Source: Balanoglossus misakiensis
Lineage: Eukaryota > Hemichordata
DNA: 64,000 bases
Assembly (NCBI GenBank): GCA_040954595.2
Contig: CM082592.2
Location: 7,440,001 to 7,504,000 of the forward strand
Direction of reading: 5' to 3'
Both the position numbers and the translations under genes were made by a program. Shown here one piece after another: positions 38,501 through 46,318 of this stretch (the first letter of the stretch is position 1; every line of letters starts with the position of its first letter). The notes under the pieces were generated by a model, which was not told where the DNA came from, ran no database searches, and saw only the letters and a list, made by a program, of their open reading frames with translations.

Positions 38501-41500
38501 ATCTTTGAGCAGAGCAACCCCTTCGCGCCCATCGTCTTCATCCTGAGCCCCGGCTCCGATCCGGCCAGCGATCTGACCAAACTGGCCGAGAGGTCGGGAT
38601 TCGGTGGGAACCGACTCAAATTCCTGTCCATGGGTCAGGGCCAAGAAAAGGTGAGTGCTGTAAAACCTTCCTTGCTATTTCAATATAATGAAGTGTTCTG
38701 AAATCATTTGTTCTTCAGTCCATTTGAATTCAAGGTTTTACCTATTATATTTTTGTAAAAAAAGTAAATCAATGAAGAGTATACAGTCTGGTTTAGCCAT
38801 TGAGCATCATCGAGCAGAACAATTGTTTTGGGTTTGGGTACTGTATAAACTTTGTTGATTGATTGATTGATTGATTGATTGATGGGTGCTGCTTGTGTTC
38901 ACAGATCGCCCTACAATTGCTGGAGACGGCCATTGCACGTGGACAGTGGCTGATGTTGCAGAATTGCCACTTGCTGGTCAAGTGGCTGAGGGAGTTGGAG
39001 AAGGCACTGGAGAAACTGGTCAAGCCTCATCCGGACTTCCGCTTGTGGCTGACCACCGACCCGACCCCAGACTTCCCTATTGGCATTCTACAACGCTCAC
39101 TGAAGGTAAAGCAATTTTTCTCCCGGGAGTGGACAGGAACACCTCAGTGTAGAAACGGAGTGTGACAAGTTACTCGGACACTAATGAACCAGCAGCTTTC
39201 TGAATCGAGAGGCAGACAAAGCACTGTAACATATACTCTGCACTGATCTTGTGGAATATAGATATACATGTATAAACTGGTGAAAAAAAACACAACAAAA
39301 AATCATGACCTCTTGTCCTCTGATCATTTCTCACCCAGGTTGTGACAGAACCGCCAAACGGCCTGAAGCTGAACATTCGCAACACCTACTTCAAGATCTC
39401 GGCTCAGGCCCTGGACGACTGCCCCCACGAGGCGTTCAAGCCCCTAGTCTTCACCCTCTCCTTCTTCCACGCCGTGGTCCAAGAGCGGCGAAAGTACGGC
39501 AAAATCGGCTGGAACATCAGCTACGACTTCAACGAGTCCGACTTCCACGTCTGCATGAGTATACTCAACACCTACCTGACCAAAGCCTACGAGAACAACG
39601 AAACCAAGATTCCGTGGAACAGTTTGAAGTACCTCATCGGTGAAGTAAGTCGAGGAAATGCGGACAGCTCTGTGTGATGTGTACTTTGACCAAGAAACCA
39701 AATTGCACCATGTAACATCAGAAGATTCTTTTATCCCTTTTTATCAAACATCAAATCCCATTATAGTCACTTGCTCTACACTTATCATGGCTATGTTATT
39801 TATACTTTCTTTCTTATGCTGGTATTATTTGTCGCCTCCTTAAAAAGTTGACTTACTCAAGAAAATTCAGTCTTGTATGAAACATTCTCCATATTTTTGT
39901 ACACTTCACCTCACGCCATCAATGTTGAGTCAACATTTTACCACGCATGTATTTTTCTTGCGTCGTCGCGTCCAGGTAATGTACGGAGGCCGTGCCATCG
40001 ACAGCTTTGACCGTCGCGTGCTGAACACATACATGGACGAGTATATGGGTGACTTCATCTTCGACACTTTCCAACCGTTCCATTTCTACGTCAACGAGCA
40101 GGTGGACTACTGCATCCCGGAGACGGGACCCAGAGATAACTACACAGGTAAAAATCTCCCGTTGTTTACATACCACTGTGGTGGAAGTATGGGCTTTAAA
40201 GGTATACGGTCACCGGTAATTCACAAATGCCTATAATATATGGTGACAAATTTACATACCTATTCCAGTAAGTTTAACAATGTATTGCTGTGTACTGTCG
40301 TTGAAATTTTTTCTAAATTCTCAGTAACAACTAACACGCTCTTTTTTCGCCCTATGCAGACTACATTGAGACATTACCATTGGCCAATACACCGGAAGTG
40401 TTTGGTCTCCATCCTAATGCTGAGATCGGTTACTACACACAAGCGGCCAGAGACATGTGGGCACAGCTGATTGAACTTCAACCGCAGACAGGTACGTGAG
40501 AATGCGACAACATGGTGCTGTTTGTGCCAAGGCTGACCCAACAGGCTAGTTTCTGATCTCTACGTCTCTTTTTGGTTTCAGGGGAGTCAAGCAGCGGCAT
40601 CAGTCGGGACGACTTCATCGCGAACATCGCCACGGACATCCAGAGCAAATTGCCGGAGCAGTTTGAACTGGACAAAATCCGCAAGCGCCTGGGGCTGGAG
40701 ATCTCGCCGACCACTGTTGTCTTGCTGCAGGAATTGGAACGATTCAACAAACTGCTGGGAAGAATGAGTAAATCTTTGAATGAACTTCAGAGAGTGAGTC
40801 TTTCTCCAATTTTTGAGAGTGGTTCTTTTTCTTCCTTTACTGTTCGTATCCAACCGCTTTGTTTTTGCTGCACACAAGTTTCTTGTTCTAGGACCGGTAC
40901 CCCCTGGACATTCTCTGGTTCTAGGATAGGCACCCCCTGAATAGTTAACTACCAGACACTTTAATACCCTAACCTTAATTTGGATAGAAAAATTGTTACA
41001 AATATATGACTTCCGTTTGCACTTTGATTTGTTTCTTTGGTATGATCCACTGTGGTTGCTTTATTTGAATTTTCGAACGTCATTATTCAGAAGCACGTGA
41101 ACTGATTCTTCTCGAAAACTTGAAATCAGTCATACCCTGAGTCTCACATGTATAAAAAAAGTCTCATTGTCAAGTCAAGGCAAGGTGTTTTTTTTTTTTT
41201 TTTTTTTGCTAACATCAGCATATGATCATATTTCAGGCTCTGAAGGGTGAAGTTGGTATGAGCAGTGAACTGGACGATGTCTCACGCAGCTTGTTCAACG
41301 GCATGATTCCGTCCATCTGGCGGCGGCTGGCGCCCGACACGCTGAAGTCGCTGGGTAACTGGATGATTCACTTCCTGAGACGCCACCAGCAATATTCTAC
41401 ATGGGTGAGTTTCTTGGCTGATAGAGAGAGCCATTTCACTCCTACGCTCATGCACATTTACTAATTGTACTTAAATATATCAGAGGAGTGGGCGTTTGAA

Positions 41501-42675
41501 GCCTATGAGAAAAAAGAAAAAAGAAAAGAATGTTAACCATTCAAAGAAATAATTGGCAATGTTGGTGGTCAGCAGAAGTGGTTTGAGGCTCTGTTTCCCA
41601 GAAATCTGACAGTGAATAACTCGCCAAAATGAATAATCGGTGTTTACCGTTTATTCATTTTGACGAGATTTTTACACTCGTATCCTACAAACAGGATGGC
41701 AGTTATGTGTGGTCGAATATTGATTCACTATATATCCACATGTAGAATAACACAAACGGTGTCTTGTAAGGGGCAGTGAGAGAGAGACTTTGTCCCTTTA
41801 ATGATGTGATTGTTTCCGTCTGATTCCAGGTGAACGAGAGTGAACCAGCCGTAATGTGGCTGTCTGGCCTGCACATCCCGGAGTCCTACTTGACCGCACT
41901 GGTGCAGGCAACGTGTCGCAAGAACGGCTGGCCACTTGATCGTTCCACGCTCTACACGACAGTGACCTCCTACCTGAATCCTGATGAAGTGAATGAACGG
42001 GCGCACCAGGGTAAATCAGAGTCCTTGCATACATTAATTCTGAGATTTTGATTATCGGCCTATCAGATTTTTTTCTTCTTTACCGATAATACGACACCAC
42101 TGTGTTATGTTGCCACAGAAAACAATAGGTTTGGACTGAACCATGTGTACTACTGTATCCCCCACCACTGAATATAACCATATCTTGTGTGTGTTTTCTC
42201 AGGATGTTTTGTCAGTGGTCTGTACCTGGAAGGTGCTGCTTGGGATAGGGAAGATGCCTGCTTGATCAGACAGAAACCCAAACAGTTGATCACAGAGCTA
42301 CCTATTCTCAAAGTCATCCCTATCGAAGCACACAGACTGAAACTACAGGTAAGGCTAGCTGTATGGGTATAAGTCAAGCATTGTATTCTCTGTCTGTCTG
42401 TGAAATTATCATTTTTCAAGATTTTTTCTCTAAATCAACACGGTGCATTTACTTGGCAATCATCATCCACAAGCGGAGTATTTCTGAGTAAAATTTTGTC
42501 ATTTTATTGAAAATTCCCTTCGTTTCAGAACACCTTCCGTACACCAGTGTACACCACGTCTCAGCGGAGAAACGCCATGGGTCTGGGTTTGGTGTTTGAG
42601 GCGGATCTGTCCACCCACGAGCACATCTCTCACTGGGTGTTGCAGGGTGTGTGTCTCATCCTGAACACCGACTAA
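7400..42675 (+). CDS. DNAH10: Axonemal inner-arm dynein heavy chain 10, complete gene (69 exons plus 3 optional microexons)
   Basis: This is the motor subunit of a ciliary inner-arm dynein (I1/f class beta chain), an ATP-driven minus-end microtubule motor that bends cilia and flagella. I joined 69 exons from the ATG at 7400 to TAA at 42673–42675 with GT–AG introns and continuous phase. The total is about 14.1 kb of CDS and about 4,700 residues, slightly longer than vertebrate DNAH10. Order: acidic/lysine-rich N-terminus, tail, linker, AAA1 (GPAGTGKT near residue 2058, CFDEFN near 2108), AAA2 (GPTGGGKS near 2339), AAA3 (GETGTSKT near 2682), AAA4 (GVGGSGKQ near 3030), stalk with microtubule-binding domain, AAA5, AAA6 and C-terminal cap. 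Identity with vertebrate DNAH10 is high and specific, for example the ends [10 protein letters not shown] and HWVLQGVC. There is no frameshift or premature stop. Exon coordinates follow in the domain entries. Confidence 0.96.
8128..8217. mobile_element. Hairpin MITE family G, diverged copy in DNAH10 intron 2
   Basis: Outer TTAGCTGCA pairs imperfectly with the terminal TGTAGCTAA. An inner GGTTTGTGTT pairs with AACACACAAACC around the loop TTGCCATCT. The inner hairpin and loop resemble those of the element at 21970–22066, which suggests one family. No coding capacity. Confidence 0.5.
8902..9002. mobile_element. Hairpin MITE family C (17-bp perfect terminal inverted repeats)
   Basis: The ends TACGGTGACGTCTTTTA (8902–8918) and its exact reverse complement (8986–9002) enclose a second imperfect inverted pair (GTATTCTTATGCTGT with ACAGCATAATAC). 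The whole 101 bp can fold into a long hairpin. It sits in DNAH10 intron 3 about 55 bp before the exon 4 acceptor. Confidence 0.8.
9058..17758 (+). CDS. DNAH10: DNAH10 exons 4–19: tail (DHC N-terminal region 1)
   Basis: Exons: 9058–9282, 9439–10253, 10388–10586, 10702–10818, 10991–11239, 11371–11547, 11777–11993, 12683–12742 (polyQ cassette), 13656–13774, 13978–14064, 14196–14309, 15579–15719, 15872–16060, 16484–16644, 16920–17241, 17594–17758. They cover roughly residues 194–1312. The tail holds the dimerisation and intermediate/light-chain binding surfaces of the I1 arm. Conserved DNAH10 blocks include [50 protein letters not shown] and [13 protein letters not shown]. The 815-nt exon at 9439–10253 is the largest in the gene. 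Confidence 0.95.
11567..11610. repeat. MITE family A end fragment
   Basis: GGTGTACAGTCACCTGTAAT, followed by TTCACATATGC, closely matches the fragment at 40199–40235 and the family A terminus. It lies in DNAH10 intron 9. The other end is not recognisable. Confidence 0.5.
12111..12199. mobile_element. MITE family B, reference copy (89 bp)
   Basis: The element begins AACCCTTTCACC and ends GGTGAAAGGGTT, a perfect 12-bp terminal inverted repeat. The interior reads GGTTCGGTCCAACCCCATTG then CCATAG/CTATGG-like and GTTGGACCG segments, so the two halves are partly palindromic. Related copies lie near 16660–16742, 34052–34144, 22766–22814, 37191–37284, 25651–25666 and 42109–42148. Confidence 0.8.
12683..12742 (+). 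CDS. DNAH10: DNAH10 exon 11: 60-nt polyglutamine cassette exon
   Basis: The acceptor TCACTATAG precedes AAACTGAG and the donor is CAAG|GTAATT. With the incoming phase-1 G it reads ETEQTS, twelve consecutive glutamines (CAA/CAG mix), then SQ. The exon is 60 nt and phase 1 to 1, so skipping it keeps the frame (exon 10 ends ...ASQA/G and exon 12 starts with QVKYVV). It has no counterpart I know of in vertebrate DNAH10. It could be alternatively spliced and length-polymorphic. Confidence 0.7.
14310..15578 (+). other. DNAH10 intron 14 (1.27 kb), no gene seen
   Basis: It contains a C-tract next to an A-tract near 14416–14440. Near 15300–15425 there are imperfect inverted segments around TTCAATTACGGAC and GTCCGTACAATAATT. 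No coding or RNA gene is visible. Confidence 0.7.
16660..16742. mobile_element. MITE family B copy in DNAH10 intron 17
   Basis: It starts AACCCTTACACCCC, continues GAGGTCCATCTTTACCATAG, then GGTTTGGACCAAACCATGGT. These match the internal palindrome of the 12111–12199 element. The right terminus is degraded. Confidence 0.7.
17405..17546. mobile_element. Tc1/mariner-like MITE family D in DNAH10 intron 18
   Basis: It starts TACAGTCAAACCTATGTTAG and ends GGCCACTATTTGACTGTA. The termini are inverted repeats flanked by TA, the hallmark of Tc1/mariner/pogo targets. Internal TAGTGGCCAC motifs repeat. A diverged copy lies at 61301–61458. There is no transposase. Confidence 0.75.
18522..22676 (+). CDS. 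DNAH10: DNAH10 exons 20–30: distal tail and linker (DHC N-terminal region 2)
   Basis: Exons: 18522–18797, 18985–19087, 19244–19422, 19672–19883, 19987–20143, 20303–20536, 20834–20956, 21159–21392, 21571–21800, 22188–22356, 22576–22676, residues about 1313–1984. The linker is the lever that swings over the AAA ring during the power stroke. Diagnostic conserved blocks are [52 protein letters not shown] and [12 protein letters not shown]. These are almost invariant among DNAH10 orthologues and close to DNAH2. Confidence 0.96.
21970..22066. mobile_element. Hairpin MITE family G in DNAH10 intron 28
   Basis: The left arm contains AACTGCAGTTTAGCAGCG and AGGTTTTGCCTGGGTTTATG. The right arm contains CATAAACCAAGGCAAAACCT and CTGAACTGCAGCT. 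Together they form an imperfect hairpin of about 40 bp per arm around a short TCCATCTAACT loop. The same loop and inner stem recur at 8128–8217. Confidence 0.75.
22839..24416 (+). CDS. DNAH10: DNAH10 exons 31–35: AAA1, the main ATPase site
   Basis: Exons: 22839–23022, 23201–23335, 23595–23747, 23885–24073, 24270–24416, residues about 1985–2254. Walker A is GPAGTGKT followed by [10 protein letters not shown] (exon 32). Walker B is CFDEFNRI (exon 33) with the catalytic glutamate. The sensor region [18 protein letters not shown] is in exon 34. All catalytic residues of the main hydrolytic site are intact, so the product should be an active motor. Confidence 0.97.
24551..26062 (+). CDS. DNAH10: DNAH10 exons 36–39: AAA2
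   Basis: Exons: 24551–24742, 24966–25084, 25230–25524, 25805–26062, residues about 2255–2542. The P-loop is GPTGGGKS (exon 37). Walker-B-like [20 protein letters not shown] and ANGERIRL are in exon 38. [12 protein letters not shown] is in exon 39. Structural nucleotide binding is expected. The exon 39 acceptor is preceded by a C-tract at about 25790–25800. Confidence 0.96.
26403..28090 (+). CDS. DNAH10: DNAH10 exons 40–42: AAA3, the regulatory ATPase site
   Basis: Exons: 26403–26888, 27118–27270, 27557–28090, residues about 2543–2933. Walker A is GETGTSKT (exon 40). Walker B is [11 protein letters not shown] (exon 41). [15 protein letters not shown] and [18 protein letters not shown] are in exon 42, which is 534 nt and strikingly GC-rich for this gene. 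The donor is GGA|GTAAGT after KELVG. Three optional microexons follow. Confidence 0.96.
28105..28235. repeat. TCTATAGA-type AT-rich interspersed repeat
   Basis: Several overlapping TTTCTATAGAATTTCTAT units occur here just after DNAH10 exon 42. Related sequence lies at 19479–19625 in intron 22 (TTTCTATAGAAGTTTATA and neighbours). The element boundaries are unclear. Confidence 0.5.
28630..28650 (+). CDS. DNAH10: DNAH10 candidate microexon M1 (21 nt)
   Basis: The acceptor is TCCATTGTAG, the exon reads G-E-E-E-V-S-A in phase 0, and the donor is GCG|GTGAGT. Both flanking introns have normal splice sites. Inclusion adds seven residues between AAA3 and AAA4. It is absent from vertebrate DNAH10 as I know it, so it is probably an optional cassette. 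Confidence 0.6.
28910..28933 (+). CDS. DNAH10: DNAH10 candidate microexon M2 (24 nt, or 18 nt with a second acceptor)
   Basis: A pyrimidine tract and CCATCCAG precede TTTCAGGGTAAAGACGTCAT, and the donor is ACG|GTGAGA. It reads F-Q-G-K-D-V-I-T in phase 0. A second in-frame AG six bases in would give an 18-nt version, G-K-D-V-I-T. It is probably an optional cassette. Confidence 0.55.
29459..29476 (+). CDS. DNAH10: DNAH10 candidate microexon M3 (18 nt)
   Basis: The acceptor TGTCTCATCAG is followed by GACAAAGCCAGGGTTCAG and the donor is CAG|GTGAGT, a full consensus. It reads D-K-A-R-V-Q in phase 0. It is probably an optional cassette like M1 and M2. Confidence 0.6.
30083..32518 (+). CDS. DNAH10: DNAH10 exons after the microexons: AAA4
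   Basis: Exons: 30083–30247, 30402–30531, 30932–31123, 31491–31579, 31947–32189, 32321–32518, residues about 2934–3272. Walker A is split across an intron: GVG ends 30402–30531 and GSGKQS opens 30932–31123. Walker-B-like FLFTDAHV, then [10 protein letters not shown] and [11 protein letters not shown] follow. The first exon begins [11 protein letters not shown]; directly joined to KELVG it keeps the spacing of human DNAH10. Confidence 0.96.
30353..30396. repeat. (TTTA)n/(TTTG)n tract doubling as polypyrimidine tract
   Basis: TTTA and TTTG tetramers run right up to the TTTTGAGTAG acceptor of the exon at 30402. Length change here could affect splicing of an AAA4 exon. Confidence 0.8.
32704..32845. 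repeat. Cryptic GGTGAT/GATGGT trinucleotide-rich tract in a DNAH10 intron
   Basis: Purine-rich GAT/GGT triplets dominate about 140 bp before the exon at 32906. One frame reads as Asp/Gly-rich peptide with no splice-compatible boundaries, so it is treated as simple sequence. A poly-G run occurs nearby at about 32543–32556. Confidence 0.75.
32906..35242 (+). CDS. DNAH10: DNAH10 exons: stalk coiled coil and microtubule-binding domain
   Basis: Exons: 32906–33139, 33531–33628, 33761–33926, 34277–34647, 35021–35242, residues about 3273–3635. CC1 is the heptad-rich exon at 32906. The microtubule-binding head lies in 33761–34400 ([14 protein letters not shown] onward). CC2 carries [17 protein letters not shown] and [20 protein letters not shown]. 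The stalk is the only part that touches the microtubule, and its register is intact. Confidence 0.95.
34052..34144. mobile_element. MITE family B copy in the stalk-region intron
   Basis: It starts TTAACCCTATCAGCCC, continues GAGGTCCAACTATACCATAG, and ends GGTGGTGAAAAGGGTTAA. Both termini and the central palindrome match the family. Confidence 0.75.
35427..38106 (+). CDS. DNAH10: DNAH10 exons: AAA5
   Basis: Exons: 35427–35574, 35932–36067, 36370–36524, 36855–37073, 37337–37610, 37847–38106, residues about 3636–4033. Conserved blocks are [54 protein letters not shown] and [21 protein letters not shown]5 lacks a nucleotide-binding loop, as usual. Its buttress supports the stalk. Confidence 0.95.
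37191..37284. mobile_element. MITE family B copy, diverged, in a DNAH10 intron
   Basis: It starts AACCCCTTCACCCCCATTCC and ends GAGAGGGGTGAC, with GTTGAGTCCAATTG near the middle. The similarity is weaker than at 12111 or 34052. Confidence 0.45.
38312..42675 (+). CDS. DNAH10: DNAH10 last ten exons: AAA6 and C-terminal cap
   Basis: Exons: 38312–38650, 38905–39105, 39339–39644, 39976–40147, 40360–40491, 40582–40793, 41237–41404, 41830–42010, 42203–42348, 42529–42675 (TAA included), residues about 4034–4700. Blocks: [86 protein letters not shown]. The protein ends GVCLILNTD. The dynein C-terminal cap is full length. Confidence 0.96.
38855..38884. repeat. (GATT)n microsatellite
   Basis: About seven GATT units lie in the intron just before the acceptor of the exon at 38905. 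Confidence 0.9.
40199..40235. repeat. MITE family A end fragment
   Basis: AAAGGTATACGGTCACCGGT is followed by AATTCACAAATGCC. The first 16 bases equal the family A terminus. It lies in the intron after the exon at 39976. Confidence 0.6.
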
Positions 42676-42957
42676 AAACAGACGCGGTTTGGGAAGACGG
42701 ACATAAACGCTAACGTGACTTCTGTTGTTAGTGGTTACGCCACGGGGACAGAACAGAACTCGGTTGTTTTATTCAATTGCAACAGAAAAAGGTCCGCCAC
42801 TTGTTTGTAATTGTTTGCTCGCATTGCATTCTGTTGAAAATACATGCAGATACGTTAATCTCTGCTAATCTCTGCCGGCCAGGCGTTTGTGTTTGATGGC
42901 TTTGATAAAAACAAAGCCGTATAATTCTCTGTGTGTTTTATTAGCGTGTGTGTATGT

Positions 42958-42963
42958 AATAAA
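42958..42963 (+). terminator. Probable DNAH10 polyadenylation signal
   Basis: AATAAA lies 283 bp after the stop codon. Two further AATAAA hexamers at 43244 and 43627 are alternatives. Confidence 0.55.
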
Positions 42964-45129
42964 GAGGTATTCATGATCACATCATTTTACACATAATCTG
43001 CAGGCGAATCTCCTCATCTACATTTTAGTATCACAATCCGTCCAGTGTTTTTTATGAATACTAGCACGTTTAGTATTTACCCGATCTCAGCTTTTCTCGT
43101 GTTGAAAAAATGGAGAGAAAGCTCTCCTTGCTAGATTAATGGGCTTGTACATATCAAGTGTAAAACACAACGTTCCCCGACTGCAAGCTATCTCCAGGAC
43201 CAGAAAAAAAACACACACACTAGTTTGAATTTTCTTGAAATGCAATAAATGAACTCTAAGGTCCAAATACTACAGGATATGTCTGTACTTATTAATTTAG
43301 TCCCAGCCACCCCGCCCACCCCTCATTACCTGTGCAACATGGCCACACCCTGTTGTTTCCAGTGATATGGGTGGGCCTATAAGCACATTGGTGGGGAAGG
43401 ACCTATTAAATGTGATATATTCCCTCCATGCATTCCAAATGTAATTTGTATTTATAACATGTTTATAACACAGAGTTTTGTGAATAGCATTGTATTGTTT
43501 TCACTTTTTTGTAAATTTAAGATGTGTAAAAGCAGTGTACATCATTTCAGACCTAAAATTCTTAGAAATGTAAAAAAAATATATCCAAAAGATATTTAAT
43601 TCTATTCTGTACTGTTTTATATCTTTAATAAAAGTATTTCTTTATTAAATTTCAAGGTCACGTGATGCTTGTTTTTCCAGCTTGTTTTTTATCAATCCCA
43701 GGGTGAAAAGAACTTTGAGATAATCATTTATTTGTTAGTTTCTCAGCATAAAGTGTGCCTTTTTGTGTGTCCAGTATACCATCGATTGTCTGATGCGCAT
43801 GCACAGTCCCTCAAGAAAGACGATCGGGAATCTCCTATTGTTCGCAAGTGGATTAGCTGTAGGATGCGCGTTTCGGTCACGTGACTATCTTACAGTTGCG
43901 TAGCGGTAGTCGCTCTACTATCTTTGATGATTTTCCCGATATGTTAGTTATGTTTCAAGTATATTCCAATTCATTCGACACGTTTTTAAAGACAAGGGAA
44001 GTGCACAGTTTGTGTATCAAATCGCTTCTTATAGCACTCACGGGCGTGGTAATTTTCAACTGTGGATTGTGGGCATACTCATTTTGCGGGCGTTTCTGGG
44101 ACCGCTTTAATTTCTGACCCTTTTTTCGATGTTTTTCTTTCTCGATAACTGTTACCAAAAGCTATGTATGTTAACTCCAATATATAAGGTGTTATGCAAC
44201 TATATCAAAAATGAACGTTCTATTATACTTGTGCAGGAATCGGTCATTTGCGTCGATGTTTGATTTTACTGTGGATTGTGGGCATACACATTTTCACGCC
44301 GCAAAGCACAGTGGGTAATTTTCTACCACAGCCGCGCATTTCAACCCTGGTTCCAATGGCAGGTAACTACGGGTGAAAGGATTAAAATCACCGGCAGATT
44401 TTACAACAAGTGACGGTGTCACCAGCTGAGTTGAATTTGTAGCGCTGGACACTATCACCTAGCTTCAATGTCAAAGTCACGTTGCCGTGCTTGTGGATGG
44501 TACGTGTGTGGTCCTTAGCCAAGTTTCAAAGAGATCCTTTTGAGGATGAAGGAAGTGAACATCACAGTATTCCTACAGGAATAACATCAGTCGTGCGTCA
44601 GTTACAGCAATATTAAATTTTGTGGACGGACGTAGTATGAAGAGAGAGAATTTCAGAATTCAAATTTTATCCTTTAGGCCTACAGTCGACAAAAAAAAAC
44701 AGTACTCGTAAACGGATGGAACTACAATGTATATGCCTTTGGTTTACGTTGATGTAAACCGCACATTCTCCTGAACTTGTTAATAAAATATCTGCAACTC
44801 TGGTTATTCTCCACCATTTTAGACCCTGCCAACATAACTTTTTATTTCAGACTCTCAAACTACAACTCCATTAGTGTATTTACGCTGTACTGATTTTTCG
44901 TTTTCGCCGATTTTAACTTTGACCCTGAAAAAGACCACCTGTGTGTCGTCGAAATGTTTTGTTGTTGTTGTTTTGTTGCTTTTGGTTTGTTTGTTTTTTT
45001 GGGGGGCATTGCTTAATTAACCTTTTACTCACGTTTACTGAACACGTTCGGTTTTCTTTATTTCCTGGAAGAACCCGTACGAGTGTCATGTCTGAAAAAC
45101 ATGAGACCTGTCAGTAACTTTGCGAACTC

Positions 45130-45136
45130 TATATAA
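45130..45136 (+). promoter_or_regulatory. TATA-like element just before the GTPase
   Basis: TATATAA lies 29 bp before the first ATG of the open frame. If used, transcription would start near 45160, almost at that ATG, and would favour translation from an internal ATG. It may be coincidental. Confidence 0.3.
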
Positions 45137-45164
45137 CACGTCCGCACCAAATGCACCGTTCACA

Positions 45165-46154
45165 ATGTGCTGTCCACTGTATCCGTTCAAAGTCGCTATG
45201 CACTCCATCATAGACACCAAAAGAGGTGTTTATATGGGGAAAGCCGAGAGCGTCGTCAAGGTGAGGACGCAGATGGAGATTTTTGAACGGGAGAGAACCA
45301 CCTTCCAGTCGGCCCGGGTGGTTCTCATGGGCGATTCGGGCGTCGGCAAGTCTGCCATCGTCGCTCGGTACCTGTACGGAGACTACCGGGAGTATCACGA
45401 GAGAACTGTCGAAGACTTTCACAGCCAAACTTTCCTGGTGGGCAAGGTAAGTTTTTTCTCAAGCTGTCGTCTCCTTTGCGATGTGCTCTCGCGACTCGAT
45501 TAATTGAACATCGAAGTCAATTGCAAATGTGGTCGTGAAAGTGTGTCCACAGTTACATGGCACTGCAAATTCAAGTTTATGAAATGTAGAGAACACGTTT
45601 ATACATATGAATACGACTCGCCCGTATAACCCACCGGCAATGTAGTTGGTGAAATTAATCACCGTGGTGAATATACATGTAGTATAGTATGCCCCTCTCA
45701 AATCACAGTCTTACATTAATTAGTTATCAAACTTTGCTCAGGCCAACTTTTGTTGTTTTTCTGTGATCGCCAGGTTCTTCTACAGCTGGATATGATAGAC
45801 ACGACCGGGTCGTACATCTTTCCAGCCATGAGACGGGTGGCCATCTCAAGGGGAGACGTCTTCGTCCTGGTGTACTCGATCGACGATTTCAACTCGTACC
45901 AGGAGGTCTTGAAACTCCAGAAAGAAATAGCCGATCAGCGGGCGAAGCGAAATTACTCGGTGGTGGTCGTCGGCAATAAGTTGGATCTTCAGGAGAAGAG
46001 GGCAGTCGCCCCGGACGAGGCTGAGATGATGTCGTGCGGGGCAGGGGAAGAATTTCTTGAGACGTCAGCCAGAGAAGATGTTAACCTCGATCTTTTGTTT
46101 GAAAAAATATTTTACCAGTGTGTGCGTGGGAAAGACACAGTGAATGTAATGTAA
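45165..46154 (+). CDS. Ras-superfamily small GTPase, RASD/Ras-dva-like
   Basis: Two exons, 45165–45446 and 45774–46154, with a 327-bp GT–AG intron in phase 0, encode 220 residues. G1 is GDSGVGKS (56–63), the switch I threonine is in ERTVEDFH (T81), G3 is DTTGSY (103–108), G4 is NKLD (162–165) and G5 is ETSA (190–193). DTTGSYIFPAMRR resembles the DT(S/T)G...FPAM(R) of RASD/Rhes and Ras-dva GTPases, which lack the catalytic Gln of Ras, so hydrolysis is probably slow. The C-terminus (CVRGKDTVNVM) has no CAAX box. The N-terminus before G1 is long (55 residues); ATGs at 45198, 45234 and 45270 are possible later starts. The assignment between RASD and Ras-dva is unresolved. Confidence 0.88.
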
Positions 46155-46312
46155 ATGTAAAAAAAAGTTTTGCAGATGTGAGTAACAAACAGAAATAGTG
46201 TATTTTCTTATTATATTTCAATTAAAAAACGTCAAATATATACATTTATATACATGTATAGAAATAGATAGAATGCGTGAATATAGGGTATTCTCAAACA
46301 AGATACAACGAA

Positions 46313-46318
46313 AATAAA
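46313..46318 (+). terminator. Polyadenylation signal of the GTPase gene
   Basis: AATAAA lies 159 bp after the stop codon, in an A-rich 3' UTR. Confidence 0.55.

Larger units (their letters stand above)
42676..45164. other. DNAH10 3' UTR and intergenic DNA before the GTPase gene
   Basis: AATAAA signals occur at 42958–42963, 43244–43249 and 43627–43632. The first, about 280 bp past the stop, would give a compact 3' UTR. A 26-bp near-identical direct repeat lies at 44060–44085 and 44269–44294. A (TTG)/(TTTG) tract lies near 44950–45000. No coding sequence is recognised. The GTPase gene's upstream region is near the end. Confidence 0.7.
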
